Source: Elusimicrobiota bacterium
GTDB lineage: Bacteria; Elusimicrobiota; Elusimicrobia; Elusimicrobiales; UBA9959
Reading direction: 5' to 3'
DNA: 45,827 nt
Assembly: GCA_019135865.1 (NCBI GenBank)
Contig: JAGVVD010000038.1
Span: 64,364 to 110,190 of the forward strand
Positions within the stretch are counted from its first letter, which is position 1; every line of letters begins with the position of its first letter. The position numbers and the translations under genes are program-made. This document shows, one piece after another, positions 8,204 to 15,810 of the stretch. The notes below the pieces were generated by a model. The model was not told where the DNA came from, did no database searches, and saw only the letters and a list, made by a program, of their open reading frames with translations.

Positions 8204-8303
8204 AGGGGACGTTGTTGAGTTGTTGACTTGTTGACTTTTGGCCTGGCGTCGCGGTCTGCTGGCCGGAATAACTCAACAAGTCAACAACTCAACAACGTCC
8301 CCT
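8204..8303. repeat. large GGGGAC-headed palindrome (family copy 1)
   Basis: Two perfect 31-base arms, 8204-8234 and 8273-8303, flank a 38-base centre. Each arm is AGGGGAC followed by GTTGTTG, AGTTGTTG and ACTTGTTG, that is, an 8-base unit repeated with small changes. It lies between divergent genes (TPR gene and hyfB). The rest of the 8149-8451 gap contains a TAGAAT -10-like hexamer at 8313-8318 and nothing else I can identify. Related copies occur at 15679-15731 and 40441-40477. The layout resembles REP elements mobilised by RAYT transposases, but no transposase gene is in the window. Confidence 0.8.
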
Positions 8304-8451
8304 CCTTTATTGTAGAATAAAGAGGTCTGAAATTTTATCGTCTGGACAGCCGATAAACCCGGGCCCTCCGCCCGGTAAAATGACCGCCCGGTCCCATCAC
8401 GGACAGCCACGGCAGCAGTAAAGCGGTAAACAAGGTCTTTGCGTTCTTCGC

Positions 8452-10422
8452 ATGGTCTTCTTCGCGCTTTCTATTCTCGTTCTGGCCTCTTCCGCTTTTC
8501 TCGCTCTCGCGTCGGGAGGCCTTGCCGCGCGGGCCCGTATCATCGGCGCCGGCGGCGCGCTGCTCGGCTCGGCGCTGGGCCTCGTCTCCGTTCTAAAAGT
8601 GCTGTTCATGACCGGCGCCGAGGCCTACGCCGGGTGGCCCGCTTTTTCAGTCCCGCTGGGCCGGCTGGCGCTTTCGATCGATCCGCTGGCCGCCTTCTTC
8701 CTTCTTCCCGTCTACCTGCTGACCGCCTTCGCCGCCGTCTACGGCGCGGAATACCTCGGCGCCGGAGGGGGGCGCAGGACCGGAGCGGCCTGGTGCTGCT
8801 TCAATCTGCTCACCGCCTCGATGGCGCTGGTCTTCGCCTCGGCCAACGCGGTGCTGTTCATGCTGGCCTGGGAGGCGATGGCCGTCTCCTCTTTCCTGCT
8901 CGTGGTCTACGATCATCATAAGGAACAGGTGCGCCGCGCCGCCCGGATCTACCTGGTCGCGGGCGGGGCGGGCGCGCTGGCGCTGCTCTTGCTCTTCTCG
9001 CTGCTGGGCGCTTCGTCCGGGACGCTGGATTTTGCGGCCTTCGCCAGGCCGGAGGGCGGCGCGGCGGCCGCCGCGTTCCTCGCCGCGCTGCTGGGCTTCG
9101 GCCTCAAGGCCGGCGTGGTGCCGCTGCATGTGTGGCTGCCCGAGGCGCATCCGGCCGCGCCCAGCCACGTGTCGGCGGTGATGAGCGGCGTCATGATAAA
9201 GACCGGCGTTTACGGCCTGGTAAGGACGCTGGGCTGGCTGGCGCCCTGGGACGGCTGGTGGGGGCCGGCGCTGCTGCTGGCCGGTCTGGCCTCGGGGCTG
9301 GTGGGCGTCATCTTCGCCCTGGCGCAGCACGACCTCAAGCGCCTGCTGGCCTATTCCAGCGTCGAGAACATAGGGATAATACTGATGGGGCTCGGCCTGG
9401 GCGTGACGGCCTCGGCCTCCGGCTCTACGGCGGTAGCCGGCCTCTGCTTCGGCGGAGCGCTGCTGCACGCGCTCAACCATTCGCTGTTCAAAGGCCTGCT
9501 GTTCATGGGGGCCGGCGCCGTCATGCACGCGACCGGCACCGGAGAGCTGGAGGCGCTGGGCGGGCTGGCGAAGCGTATGCCGCGCGCTTCGCTCTATTTC
9601 CTCGCCGGCGCCGCGGCCATCTCCGGCCTCCCGCCTTTCAACGGCTTCATCAGCGAGTTCCTGATCTTCCTCGGCTCCTTCGGCGCGCTGCGGGGGCCCG
9701 AGGCTCCGGCGCTCTGGTCCGTGGCCGTATTGCTGGCGCTGGCCGCGATAGGAGGACTGGCGGGAGCCTGCTTCGCGCGGGCCTACGGCTCGGTTTTCCT
9801 GGGCGAGCCGCGTTCTTCGCGCTGCCACTCTGCCCATGACTGCGGCGCGCCCATGCTGGCCGGCCTGGCGCTGCCGGCCGCCGCCTGCCTGTTCATCGGC
9901 CTTTTCCCGTCGGCGGCGGCCGGTCCCGCCGCCGCCGCGGTCTCGTCGGCTTTCGGCGCGGAGCCGGGAGCCGCCTTCCTGTCGGCCGCGGAACTGCCGC
10001 TGGCCTATGTCTCGGCCGGCGCGCTGGCGCTGGTCCTGCTGCTGGCGCTGGCGGCGGCGCTGCGCGTCTTCCTGCTGCGCGGCAAGGTCCCGGCCGCCGG
10101 CCCCACCTGGGACTGCGGCTACGCCGCCCCGACGGCGCGCATGCAGTACGGCGCCTCCTCTTTCGCGCAGCCGTTGACGGACTTCTTCAGGCCGCTGCTG
10201 CGCACCGCCGGCCGCCACGCGCCTCCCGACGGCTATTTCCCCAGGGGCTCGGAATTCCATACCGAGGCCGGCGCTGTCTTCTACAATAATTTCTACGCGC
10301 CGGCGGCGCTGATGCTCAGGCGGGCCGCCTACCGCTTCAGCTGGCTGCAGCACGGCCGGCTGCAGTTCTATATCCTTTATATAATCGGCGCGCTGCTGGC
10401 CCTGCTTCTATGGAAACTCTAG
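8452..10422 (+). CDS. hyfB: HyfB-type antiporter-like subunit
   Basis: A 656-aa polytopic membrane protein of the NuoL/MrpA-like proton-translocating family, closest in layout to HyfB/HycC. The core (about residues 120-420) has the conserved FGLKAGVVPLHVWLPEAHPAAP channel segment with its Lys, the HDLKRLLAYSSVENIG motif and LHALNHSLFKGLLFMGAG. The C-terminal soluble segment (WDCGY, RMQYGASSFAQPL) is typical of HyfB and absent from NuoL. It should be one of two ion-pumping subunits of the complex encoded here. The start at 8452 is the only good ATG, with only a weak AAGG about 15 bases upstream. It overlaps hyfC by 13 bases. Confidence 0.9.
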   Translation: MVFFALSILVLASSAFLALASGGLAARARIIGAGGALLGSALGLVSVLKVLFMTGAEAYAGWPAFSVPLGRLALSIDPLAAFFLLPVYLLTAFAAVYGAEYLGAGGGRRTGAAWCCFNLLTASMALVFASANAVLFMLAWEAMAVSSFLLVVYDHHKEQVRRAARIYLVAGGAGALALLLLFSLLGASSGTLDFAAFARPEGGAAAAAFLAALLGFGLKAGVVPLHVWLPEAHPAAPSHVSAVMSGVMIKTGVYGLVRTLGWLAPWDGWWGPALLLAGLASGLVGVIFALAQHDLKRLLAYSSVENIGIILMGLGLGVTASASGSTAVAGLCFGGALLHALNHSLFKGLLFMGAGAVMHATGTGELEALGGLAKRMPRASLYFLAGAAAISGLPPFNGFISEFLIFLGSFGALRGPEAPALWSVAVLLALAAIGGLAGACFARAYGSVFLGEPRSSRCHSAHDCGAPMLAGLALPAAACLFIGLFPSAAAGPAAAAVSSAFGAEPGAAFLSAAELPLAYVSAGALALVLLLALAAALRVFLLRGKVPAAGPTWDCGYAAPTARMQYGASSFAQPLTDFFRPLLRTAGRHAPPDGYFPRGSEFHTEAGAVFYNNFYAPAALMLRRAAYRFSWLQHGRLQFYILYIIGALLALLLWKL

Positions 10423-11327
10423 AGACCGCGACCAGGTTCGCCGCGGCCCTGCTGCTGGCGCCGCTCCTGCCCGGGATAGTGAACCGGGTAAAAGCCCTTT
10501 TCGCCGGCCGCAAAGGCCGTCCGACGCTGCAGCTTTACTACGACCTGGCGAAGCTGGCGCGCAAGGTGCCGGTCTACAGCCGCACGACGACCTGGGTCTT
10601 CAAGGCCGGACCGGCCGCCGGGCTGGCCGCCGCGGTCTGCGCGCTGGGCGTCCTGCCCTTCGGCGGGCGGCCGGGCCCGCTCGCCTTCGAGGGCGATTTC
10701 CTTTTCATCATCGGTCTGCTGGCCTTCTCGCGCTTCATGACCGTGCTCGCCGCGCTCGACACCGGTTCCGCCTTCGAGGGGATGGGCGCCAGCCGCGAGG
10801 CGCAGTTCGCCGTCTTCTCCGAGCCGGCCTTCTTCCTTTCGCTGGCCGCCCTTTCGCGCGTGACCGGTGAGTTCTCGCTGGCCGGCATGTTCCTTTCGCT
10901 CACGCCCGACTCCTGGCGGGCGGCCGCGCCCGTGCTGGCCCTGGTCACCGCCGCGCTCTTCATCGTCATGCTGGCCGAGAACTGCCGCGTGCCGGCCGAC
11001 GACCCGGACACGCATCTCGAACTGACGATGATACACGAGGTGATGGCGCTCGACCACGGCGGTCCCGAGCTGGCTTACATCCTTTACGGCGCCTCGCTCA
11101 AACTCTGGCTCTTCGCCGCGCTGATAGCGGCGGCCGTGCTGCCGCGCCATTCGGGCTCCTGGCTCTACGACGGGGCCTTCTTCCTGGCCGCGATGGGCGG
11201 CATCGCCGCCGCCGTCGGTATCGCCGAGTCGGCCATGGCCCGGCTGCGGATGCTCAAGGTGCCGTACATGCTGATGGGCGGGCTTATCTTCGCGGCGCTG
11301 GCGCTGCTTTTCCAGACCGGACGCTGA
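10410..11327 (+). CDS. hyfC: HyfC/NuoH-type membrane subunit
   Basis: A 305-aa protein with about eight membrane helices, homologous to complex I NuoH and to HyfC/HycD. The conserved cytoplasmic loop is present: GRKGRPTLQLYYDLAKLARK, GMGASREAQFAVFSEPAFF and ENCRVPADDPDTHLELTMIHE with its cluster of acidic residues. In this family the subunit joins the soluble arm to the membrane arm and forms the entry to the ion path. It overlaps hyfB by 13 bases and is followed one base later by hyfE. Confidence 0.9.
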   Translation: METLETATRFAAALLLAPLLPGIVNRVKALFAGRKGRPTLQLYYDLAKLARKVPVYSRTTTWVFKAGPAAGLAAAVCALGVLPFGGRPGPLAFEGDFLFIIGLLAFSRFMTVLAALDTGSAFEGMGASREAQFAVFSEPAFFLSLAALSRVTGEFSLAGMFLSLTPDSWRAAAPVLALVTAALFIVMLAENCRVPADDPDTHLELTMIHEVMALDHGGPELAYILYGASLKLWLFAALIAAAVLPRHSGSWLYDGAFFLAAMGGIAAAVGIAESAMARLRMLKVPYMLMGGLIFAALALLFQTGR

Positions 11328-11328
11328 C

Positions 11329-11988
11329 ATGAACACCTTCGCCGAACTGACCATAGTGCTGATCATCCTGCTCAACATGGCGATGTCCGTGTCGGGCTCG
11401 CTCGCCTCCTGCATACGGCTGGCGGCCGCGCAGGGCGTGGCGGCCGGCCTGCTGCCGCTGATGGCCGCCGGCGGGGCGCACGGCCGCGCGGTGGCCTTCG
11501 CCGCCTTCATCATCGCTCTCAAGGGCCTGGTCTTCCCCTGGCTGATGCTGCGCGCGCGCGAACTGACCGGCGCGCGCAAGGAGATAGACCCGCTGATCGG
11601 CTACCCGGCCTCGATAACGCTGTGCCTGGCCGCCTTCGCCGCCTCGGCGTGGCTGGGCTCGCGGCTGCCGCTGCCGCAGAGCGGGGTGGCCTATATCATC
11701 CCGGCCTCGCTGGCCACCATCTTCACCGGCTTCCTGCTCATAACCACGCGCGTGAAGGCCATCACGCAGGTGGTAGGCTACCTCGTCGTCGAGAACGGCG
11801 TCTATATCTTTGGCCTGGCGCTGTTCGTGGAGCAGCCGCTGATGGTGGAGCTGGCGATACTGCTCGACGTCTTCGTCGCGGTGTTCGTGATGGGGATAGC
11901 GATCTTCCACATCAGCCGCGAGTTCGACCATATCGACACCGACGCGCTCTCGCAGCTCTCCGACTGGCGGCGCGGGGAGGAGGGCTGA
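11329..11988 (+). CDS. hyfE: HyfE-type membrane subunit (NuoK-like)
   Basis: A 219-aa protein with about seven membrane helices. The C-terminal part (TRVKAITQVVGYLVVENGVYIFGLAL, then EQPLMVELAILLDVFVAVFV) is the NuoK-like region with the conserved membrane Glu residues. Length and end fit HyfE. The stop overlaps the hyfF start (TGATG). In the complex it would sit between the HyfC and antiporter-like subunits. Confidence 0.88.
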   Translation: MNTFAELTIVLIILLNMAMSVSGSLASCIRLAAAQGVAAGLLPLMAAGGAHGRAVAFAAFIIALKGLVFPWLMLRARELTGARKEIDPLIGYPASITLCLAAFAASAWLGSRLPLPQSGVAYIIPASLATIFTGFLLITTRVKAITQVVGYLVVENGVYIFGLALFVEQPLMVELAILLDVFVAVFVMGIAIFHISREFDHIDTDALSQLSDWRRGEEG

Positions 11989-13508
11989 TGGCCGTAGTGC
12001 TGATCGTCCTGCCCCTGCTCTCGGGCGCGGCCGCCTTCCTGCTGCGCGACGACGCCGCGCGCCGGCGGCTGCTGCTCTGGACGGCCTGGCTGCATTTCCT
12101 GCTGACGGCCGGCCGCATACTGGCCTACGGCCGCTGGGGCTGGGCCTATTCCGTCGCGGAGGGGTTCAGGGAAACGCCGTTCTGGCTGCCGGGCGCCTGG
12201 GAGTGGTTCTCCTTCGACGCGCCCGGCCTGCTTTTCCTGGGCGTGACCTCGCTGCTGTTCCTGGGCGCGGCGCATTACGCCGCGGCCTACCTGGCCGAGG
12301 AGAAGCGCGACCCCGGCGAGAAGGGGGAGAACGGGTTCATCTTCAACAACGCGCCCGAGGCCGTCTTCACCGGCTGCCTGCTGCTGTTCCTCTCGGCGAT
12401 GACGGCCGTGGCCGCCGCGCGTCACCTGGGCCTGCTCTGGGCCGCCGTCGAGGCCACCACGCTGCTCAGCGCGCCGCTCATCTACTTCCACCGGCACAAG
12501 CGCTCGCTGGAGGCGACCTGGAAGTACCTGCTGATCTGCTCCGTCGGCATCGCGCTGGCGCTGATGGGCAATCTCTTCATGGGCGCGGCCGGCCTGCGCG
12601 GCGGCGCGGGGCTGCACCTCGACGGCCTGCTGGCCGGGGCGGCGGGGCTCGACTCGCAGCTGCTCAAGGCCGCCTTCATCTTCCTCTTCGTCGGCTACGG
12701 AACCAAGATGGGCCTGGCGCCTTTCCACACCTGGCTGCCCGACGCGCACAGCGAGGCGCCGGCCGTGGTCTCGGCGCTGCTCTCGGGCGCGCTGCTCAAC
12801 TGCGCTTTCCTGGGCGTGCTGCGCGCGGCGCAGGTCTGCGGCGCGGCGGGGCTGGCCGATTTCTCCGGCGGCATACTGGTGCTCTTCGGCCTGGCCTCGC
12901 TGGTCACGGCCGCGCTGTTCATGCTGGGCCAGCGGGATTATAAGCGCATGCTGGCCTATTCGAGCATCGAGCACATGGGTATACTGGCCATAGGCGCGGG
13001 GATGGGCGGCCGCGCGCTCTACGGCGCGCTGCTGGGCGCCGTAGGCCATTCGCTGACCAAAGCCGGGCTCTTCTTCGTCTCGGGACTGGTACTGGCCGCG
13101 TACAGGACCAAGCAGATAAAGGACGTGAAGGGGCTGCTGCGCCGCTCGCCGGCCGTCGCCGCGCTGTGGCTGGCGGGGTTCCTGCTGATAACCGGCACGC
13201 CGCCGTCGGGGATATTCCTGGCCAAGTTCGTCATACTCAAGGAAGCCGTGGCGGGCGGGCGCTGGGCCGTCGCCGGCGTCTATCTTTTCTTCCTGGCCGT
13301 GGTCTTCGCCGCGATGGCGAAGATCTTCATCGAGACGACCTTCGGCGAGCCGGCGCAGGAGCCCGAACGCGGGTTCGAACCGCCGCGCGCCATGGTCCGT
13401 CCCGCGCTCGTTTTCTTCGTCCTGGTCGCGGCGCTGGGCCTCTGCGTCCCCTCCTGGCTGGACGCGGTGCTGAACCTGGCCGCCGGGGCCATAGGAGGCG
13501 CGCGATGA
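11988..13508 (+). CDS. hyfF: HyfF-type antiporter-like subunit
   Basis: A 506-aa second antiporter-like subunit (NuoM/N family, close to HyfF in length). Motifs: GYGTKMGLAPFHTWLPDAHSEAP with the channel Lys, QRDYKRMLAYSSIEHMG and GAVGHSLTKAGLFFVSG. The longer open frame starts at 11622, but the family begins at the ATG 11988 (MAVVLIVLPLLSG), which has GGGGAGGAGGG just upstream and overlaps the hyfE stop. It ends in an ATGA overlap with hyfG. With HyfB it gives two candidate ion pumps. Confidence 0.9.
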   Translation: MAVVLIVLPLLSGAAAFLLRDDAARRRLLLWTAWLHFLLTAGRILAYGRWGWAYSVAEGFRETPFWLPGAWEWFSFDAPGLLFLGVTSLLFLGAAHYAAAYLAEEKRDPGEKGENGFIFNNAPEAVFTGCLLLFLSAMTAVAAARHLGLLWAAVEATTLLSAPLIYFHRHKRSLEATWKYLLICSVGIALALMGNLFMGAAGLRGGAGLHLDGLLAGAAGLDSQLLKAAFIFLFVGYGTKMGLAPFHTWLPDAHSEAPAVVSALLSGALLNCAFLGVLRAAQVCGAAGLADFSGGILVLFGLASLVTAALFMLGQRDYKRMLAYSSIEHMGILAIGAGMGGRALYGALLGAVGHSLTKAGLFFVSGLVLAAYRTKQIKDVKGLLRRSPAVAALWLAGFLLITGTPPSGIFLAKFVILKEAVAGGRWAVAGVYLFFLAVVFAAMAKIFIETTFGEPAQEPERGFEPPRAMVRPALVFFVLVAALGLCVPSWLDAVLNLAAGAIGGAR

Positions 13509-14947
13509 AGCTCTTCGGCCCGGCGGAACTGGCGGCGCTGCCCGCGGATAAGTTCTTCACGCAGCTTTCCGCCTCGCTCTCCGACGGCGGCCGGGCCGCG
13601 GCTTATTTCGCCTCGCCGGCCGACGGCGGCCGGCGGCTCTGCGCCGCGCTGGCGCATGACCGCGCCGGGCGGCTGGAGCTGCTGCTGTCGGAGCCGCTCT
13701 CCGACGGCTTCCCCTCGCTGACGCCCAGGTTCCCGCAGCTGCATCTCTTCGAGCGCGAGATCTTCGAACTTTCGGGCCTCAGGCCCGAAGGACATCCCTG
13801 GCTCAAGCCCGTGCGCTATCCCGCGGGCGGCCCGGACCCGGGCACCGGCGATTTCTTCCGCGTCCACGGTCCCGAGGTGCACGAGGTGGCCGTCGGGCCG
13901 GTGCACGCCGGCGTGATCGAACCGGGCCATTTCCGTTTCCAGTGCCACGGCGAGAACGTTTTCCACCTGGAGATAGCGCTGGGCTACCAGCATCGCGGCG
14001 TCGAGCGGGCGCTCTCCGCCGGGCCCGGCGCGCGCTCCATGCATTACGCCGAGACGCTCGCCGGCGACACGACCATCGGCCACGCCTGGGCTTACTGCGG
14101 CGCCCTGGAGGCGCTCTCGGGCTGCGCCGTGCCGCCGCGGGCGCAGGTCCTGCGCGGCGTGCTGCTGGAGCTCGAGCGCCTGGCCAATCATACCGGCGAC
14201 CTGGGCGCGCTCTCGGGCGACGTCGCCTACCTCCCGACGGCCTCCTTCTGCGGCCGGCTGCGCGGCGAGTATCTCAATATGACCGCCCTGATATGCGGCA
14301 ACCGTTTCGGCCGCAACGCGCTCAGGCCCGGCGGCGTCGATTTCGACCTCGAGCCCGCGCGCGCGGCCGAGCTGCTGCGCCGGCTCGAAGATGTGTTCCG
14401 CGACACGGAAGGCGCGGTCTCGCTCCTCTGGGACACCGCCTCCGTCACCGAGCGTTTCGAGAACACCGGCCCGGTCTCCCGCGCGGACGCGGCGGCGCTG
14501 GGGCTGGTAGGCCCCGCGGCGCGCGCCAGCGGCGTCGATATCGACACCCGCCGCGATTTCCCTTACGGCCCCTACTCGAGGTATGATCCGCCGAAGCCCG
14601 GCCGCGGCGACGTTTACGCCAGGGCATATATGCGCTGGGATGAGATAATCCGCTCCGTGCGCCTGATACGCGGCTGGCTGGCCTCGCTTCCGGCCGGACC
14701 GCTGACCGCTCCCTGCGGTGCCCCCGCGTCCGATTCGGCGGCCGTCTCGCTGGTGGAGAGCTGGCGCGGCCAGGTCTGCCACGCCGCCTTCACCGGGCCC
14801 GGCGGCGGATTCCTCGGCTATAAGGTGGTCGATCCGTCGTTCCACAACTGGCAGGGCCTGGCCCTGGCGCTGCGCGGCGGCCAGATCTCGGATTTCCCGC
14901 TCTGCAACAAGAGCTTCAACCTTTCATATTGCGGTCACGACCTATAA
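13505..14947 (+). CDS. hyfG: HyfG/NuoCD-like large subunit lacking NiFe ligands
   Basis: A 480-aa fusion of a NuoC-like domain (about residues 15-110, with LFEREIFELSGLRPEGHPWL) and a NuoD/hydrogenase-large-subunit domain, as in HycE and HyfG. GPVHAGVIEPGHFRF and GYQHRGVERAL align with the family. Active enzymes carry CGxCGxxH at the first metal site; here the aligned residues are AGDTTIGH (186-193), with both Cys replaced. At the C-terminal site DPCxxC is replaced by NLSYCGHDL; C467 and C476 remain but are wrongly spaced. The protein cannot bind a NiFe centre in the known way, like Ehr proteins and complex I. The open frame begins at 13166, but I start at ATG 13505, coupled to hyfF. Confidence 0.88.
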   Translation: MKLFGPAELAALPADKFFTQLSASLSDGGRAAAYFASPADGGRRLCAALAHDRAGRLELLLSEPLSDGFPSLTPRFPQLHLFEREIFELSGLRPEGHPWLKPVRYPAGGPDPGTGDFFRVHGPEVHEVAVGPVHAGVIEPGHFRFQCHGENVFHLEIALGYQHRGVERALSAGPGARSMHYAETLAGDTTIGHAWAYCGALEALSGCAVPPRAQVLRGVLLELERLANHTGDLGALSGDVAYLPTASFCGRLRGEYLNMTALICGNRFGRNALRPGGVDFDLEPARAAELLRRLEDVFRDTEGAVSLLWDTASVTERFENTGPVSRADAAALGLVGPAARASGVDIDTRRDFPYGPYSRYDPPKPGRGDVYARAYMRWDEIIRSVRLIRGWLASLPAGPLTAPCGAPASDSAAVSLVESWRGQVCHAAFTGPGGGFLGYKVVDPSFHNWQGLALALRGGQISDFPLCNKSFNLSYCGHDL

Positions 14948-14949
14948 CC

Positions 14950-15693
14950 ATGTTCAAAGAACTCATCGAAAGATTCAGACAGGGGCACCGCACCGCGCCT
15001 TTCCCTCCCGGGCCGGAGAAATTCTCCGACCGCTACCTCGGCCTGCCGCGCCTGACCGGCGCGCCGCTGGCGAAAGCCGCCGCCGCCTGTCCCGTCGGTG
15101 CGCTCTCGGCCGCCGACTCCGCGCTGGACATGGGGCGCTGTCTCTTCTGCGGGGCCTGCGCCAAGGCCGACCCCGCCGCCGTCGAGTTCACCCGCGATCA
15201 TCGCCTCAGCTCCGGCTCCCGCGAAGGCCTGGTCCTCGGCTCCGGCGGGACCTTCCGCGCCTCGGGCGAAGCCCCGCCCGACCTGCGCCGTCTCTTCGGC
15301 CGCTCTTTCCGATTGCGGCAGGTCAGCGCCGGCGGCTGCAATGCCTGCGAGGCCGACTGCAACGTGCTGGGGACTCTCGCCTTCGACCTCGGCCGCTTCG
15401 GCGTGCAGTTCGTCGCCTCGCCGCGCCACGCCGACGGCCTGCTGGTCACCGGCCCGGTCACGAAGAACATGGAACTGGCCCTGCGCAAGACCTACGACGC
15501 CACGCCCGGGCCTAAACTGGTCATAGCCTGCGGCGCCTGCGCGGTTTCCGGCGGCCCCTACGCCGGCCACGCCGAGACGCTGGGCGGCGCCGCCGCCGTC
15601 GTGCCGGTGGACATGTTCATCCCCGGGTGCCCTCCGCATCCCTACACCATCCTCGACGGCATCCTGCGCCTTATAAACGGGGACATTGTTTAG
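14950..15693 (+). CDS. hyfI: HyfH-HyfI fusion: one-cluster ferredoxin domain plus small subunit
   Basis: A 247-aa protein. Residues 40-80 are a reduced ferredoxin domain: C47 in AACPVGAL and C64, C67, C70 in CLFCGACAKADP, enough for one [4Fe-4S] cluster; the first CxxCxxC and the fourth Cys of the second motif are gone. Residues 120-245 are the NuoB/HyfI small subunit with proximal-cluster Cys C130 and C133 (GGCNACEADC), C197 (ACGACAVSGG) and C227 (IPGCPPHP). Normally these are two genes, hyfH and hyfI. The ATG at 14950 has no clear ribosome site; a TTG at 14929 is less likely. The stop codon lies inside the palindrome at 15679-15731. No hyp maturation genes are nearby. Confidence 0.85.
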   Translation: MFKELIERFRQGHRTAPFPPGPEKFSDRYLGLPRLTGAPLAKAAAACPVGALSAADSALDMGRCLFCGACAKADPAAVEFTRDHRLSSGSREGLVLGSGGTFRASGEAPPDLRRLFGRSFRLRQVSAGGCNACEADCNVLGTLAFDLGRFGVQFVASPRHADGLLVTGPVTKNMELALRKTYDATPGPKLVIACGACAVSGGPYAGHAETLGGAAAVVPVDMFIPGCPPHPYTILDGILRLINGDIV

Positions 15694-15731
15694 TTCTTTA
15701 GTTTTAACTAAAGAACTGAAGAACGTCCCCC
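15679..15731. repeat. GGGGAC-headed palindrome (family copy 2) at the hyfI stop codon
   Basis: The left arm begins GGGGACATTGTTTAGTTC and the right arm, read in reverse, begins GGGGACGTTCTTCAGTTC; both continue TTTAGTT to a tiny loop. It has the same GGGGAC head and 8-base period as the copy at 8204-8303, with different unit bases. The last codons of the hyfI-like gene (GDIV, stop) are written by the left arm. No T tract follows on either strand, so it is not a typical terminator. Confidence 0.75.
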
Positions 15732-15744
15732 GGTTATCTTTTAT

Positions 15745-15750
15745 TATAAT
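15745..15750 (+). promoter_or_regulatory. -10 element upstream of the alpha-2-macroglobulin gene
   Basis: TATAAT in an AT-rich patch (TTTTATTATAAT) within otherwise GC-rich DNA, 60 bases before the ATG at 15811. No good -35 is visible at 17 bases. Confidence 0.35.
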
Positions 15751-15810
15751 AGCAGCGGATCCAGGCGCGCTGCCCGGTGCCCGGGACCGCCGATCTCAGC
15801 AGGGGGAAAG

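Noticed and set aside
8204-8303. Terminal inverted repeats of an insertion sequence
   Set aside because: Only 38 bases lie between the arms, so there is no room for a transposase, and no target duplication is visible.
8647-10353. A 568-codon minus-strand open frame
   Set aside because: Antisense shadow of hyfB with Gln/Arg-rich sequence.
13505-14947. HyfG as an active NiFe hydrogenase
   Set aside because: Both cysteines of the first metal site are replaced and the second pair has the wrong spacing.
15679-15731. Rho-independent terminator of the hyf operon
   Set aside because: The hairpin is long, but no T tract follows on the plus strand; its sequence matches the repeat family instead.
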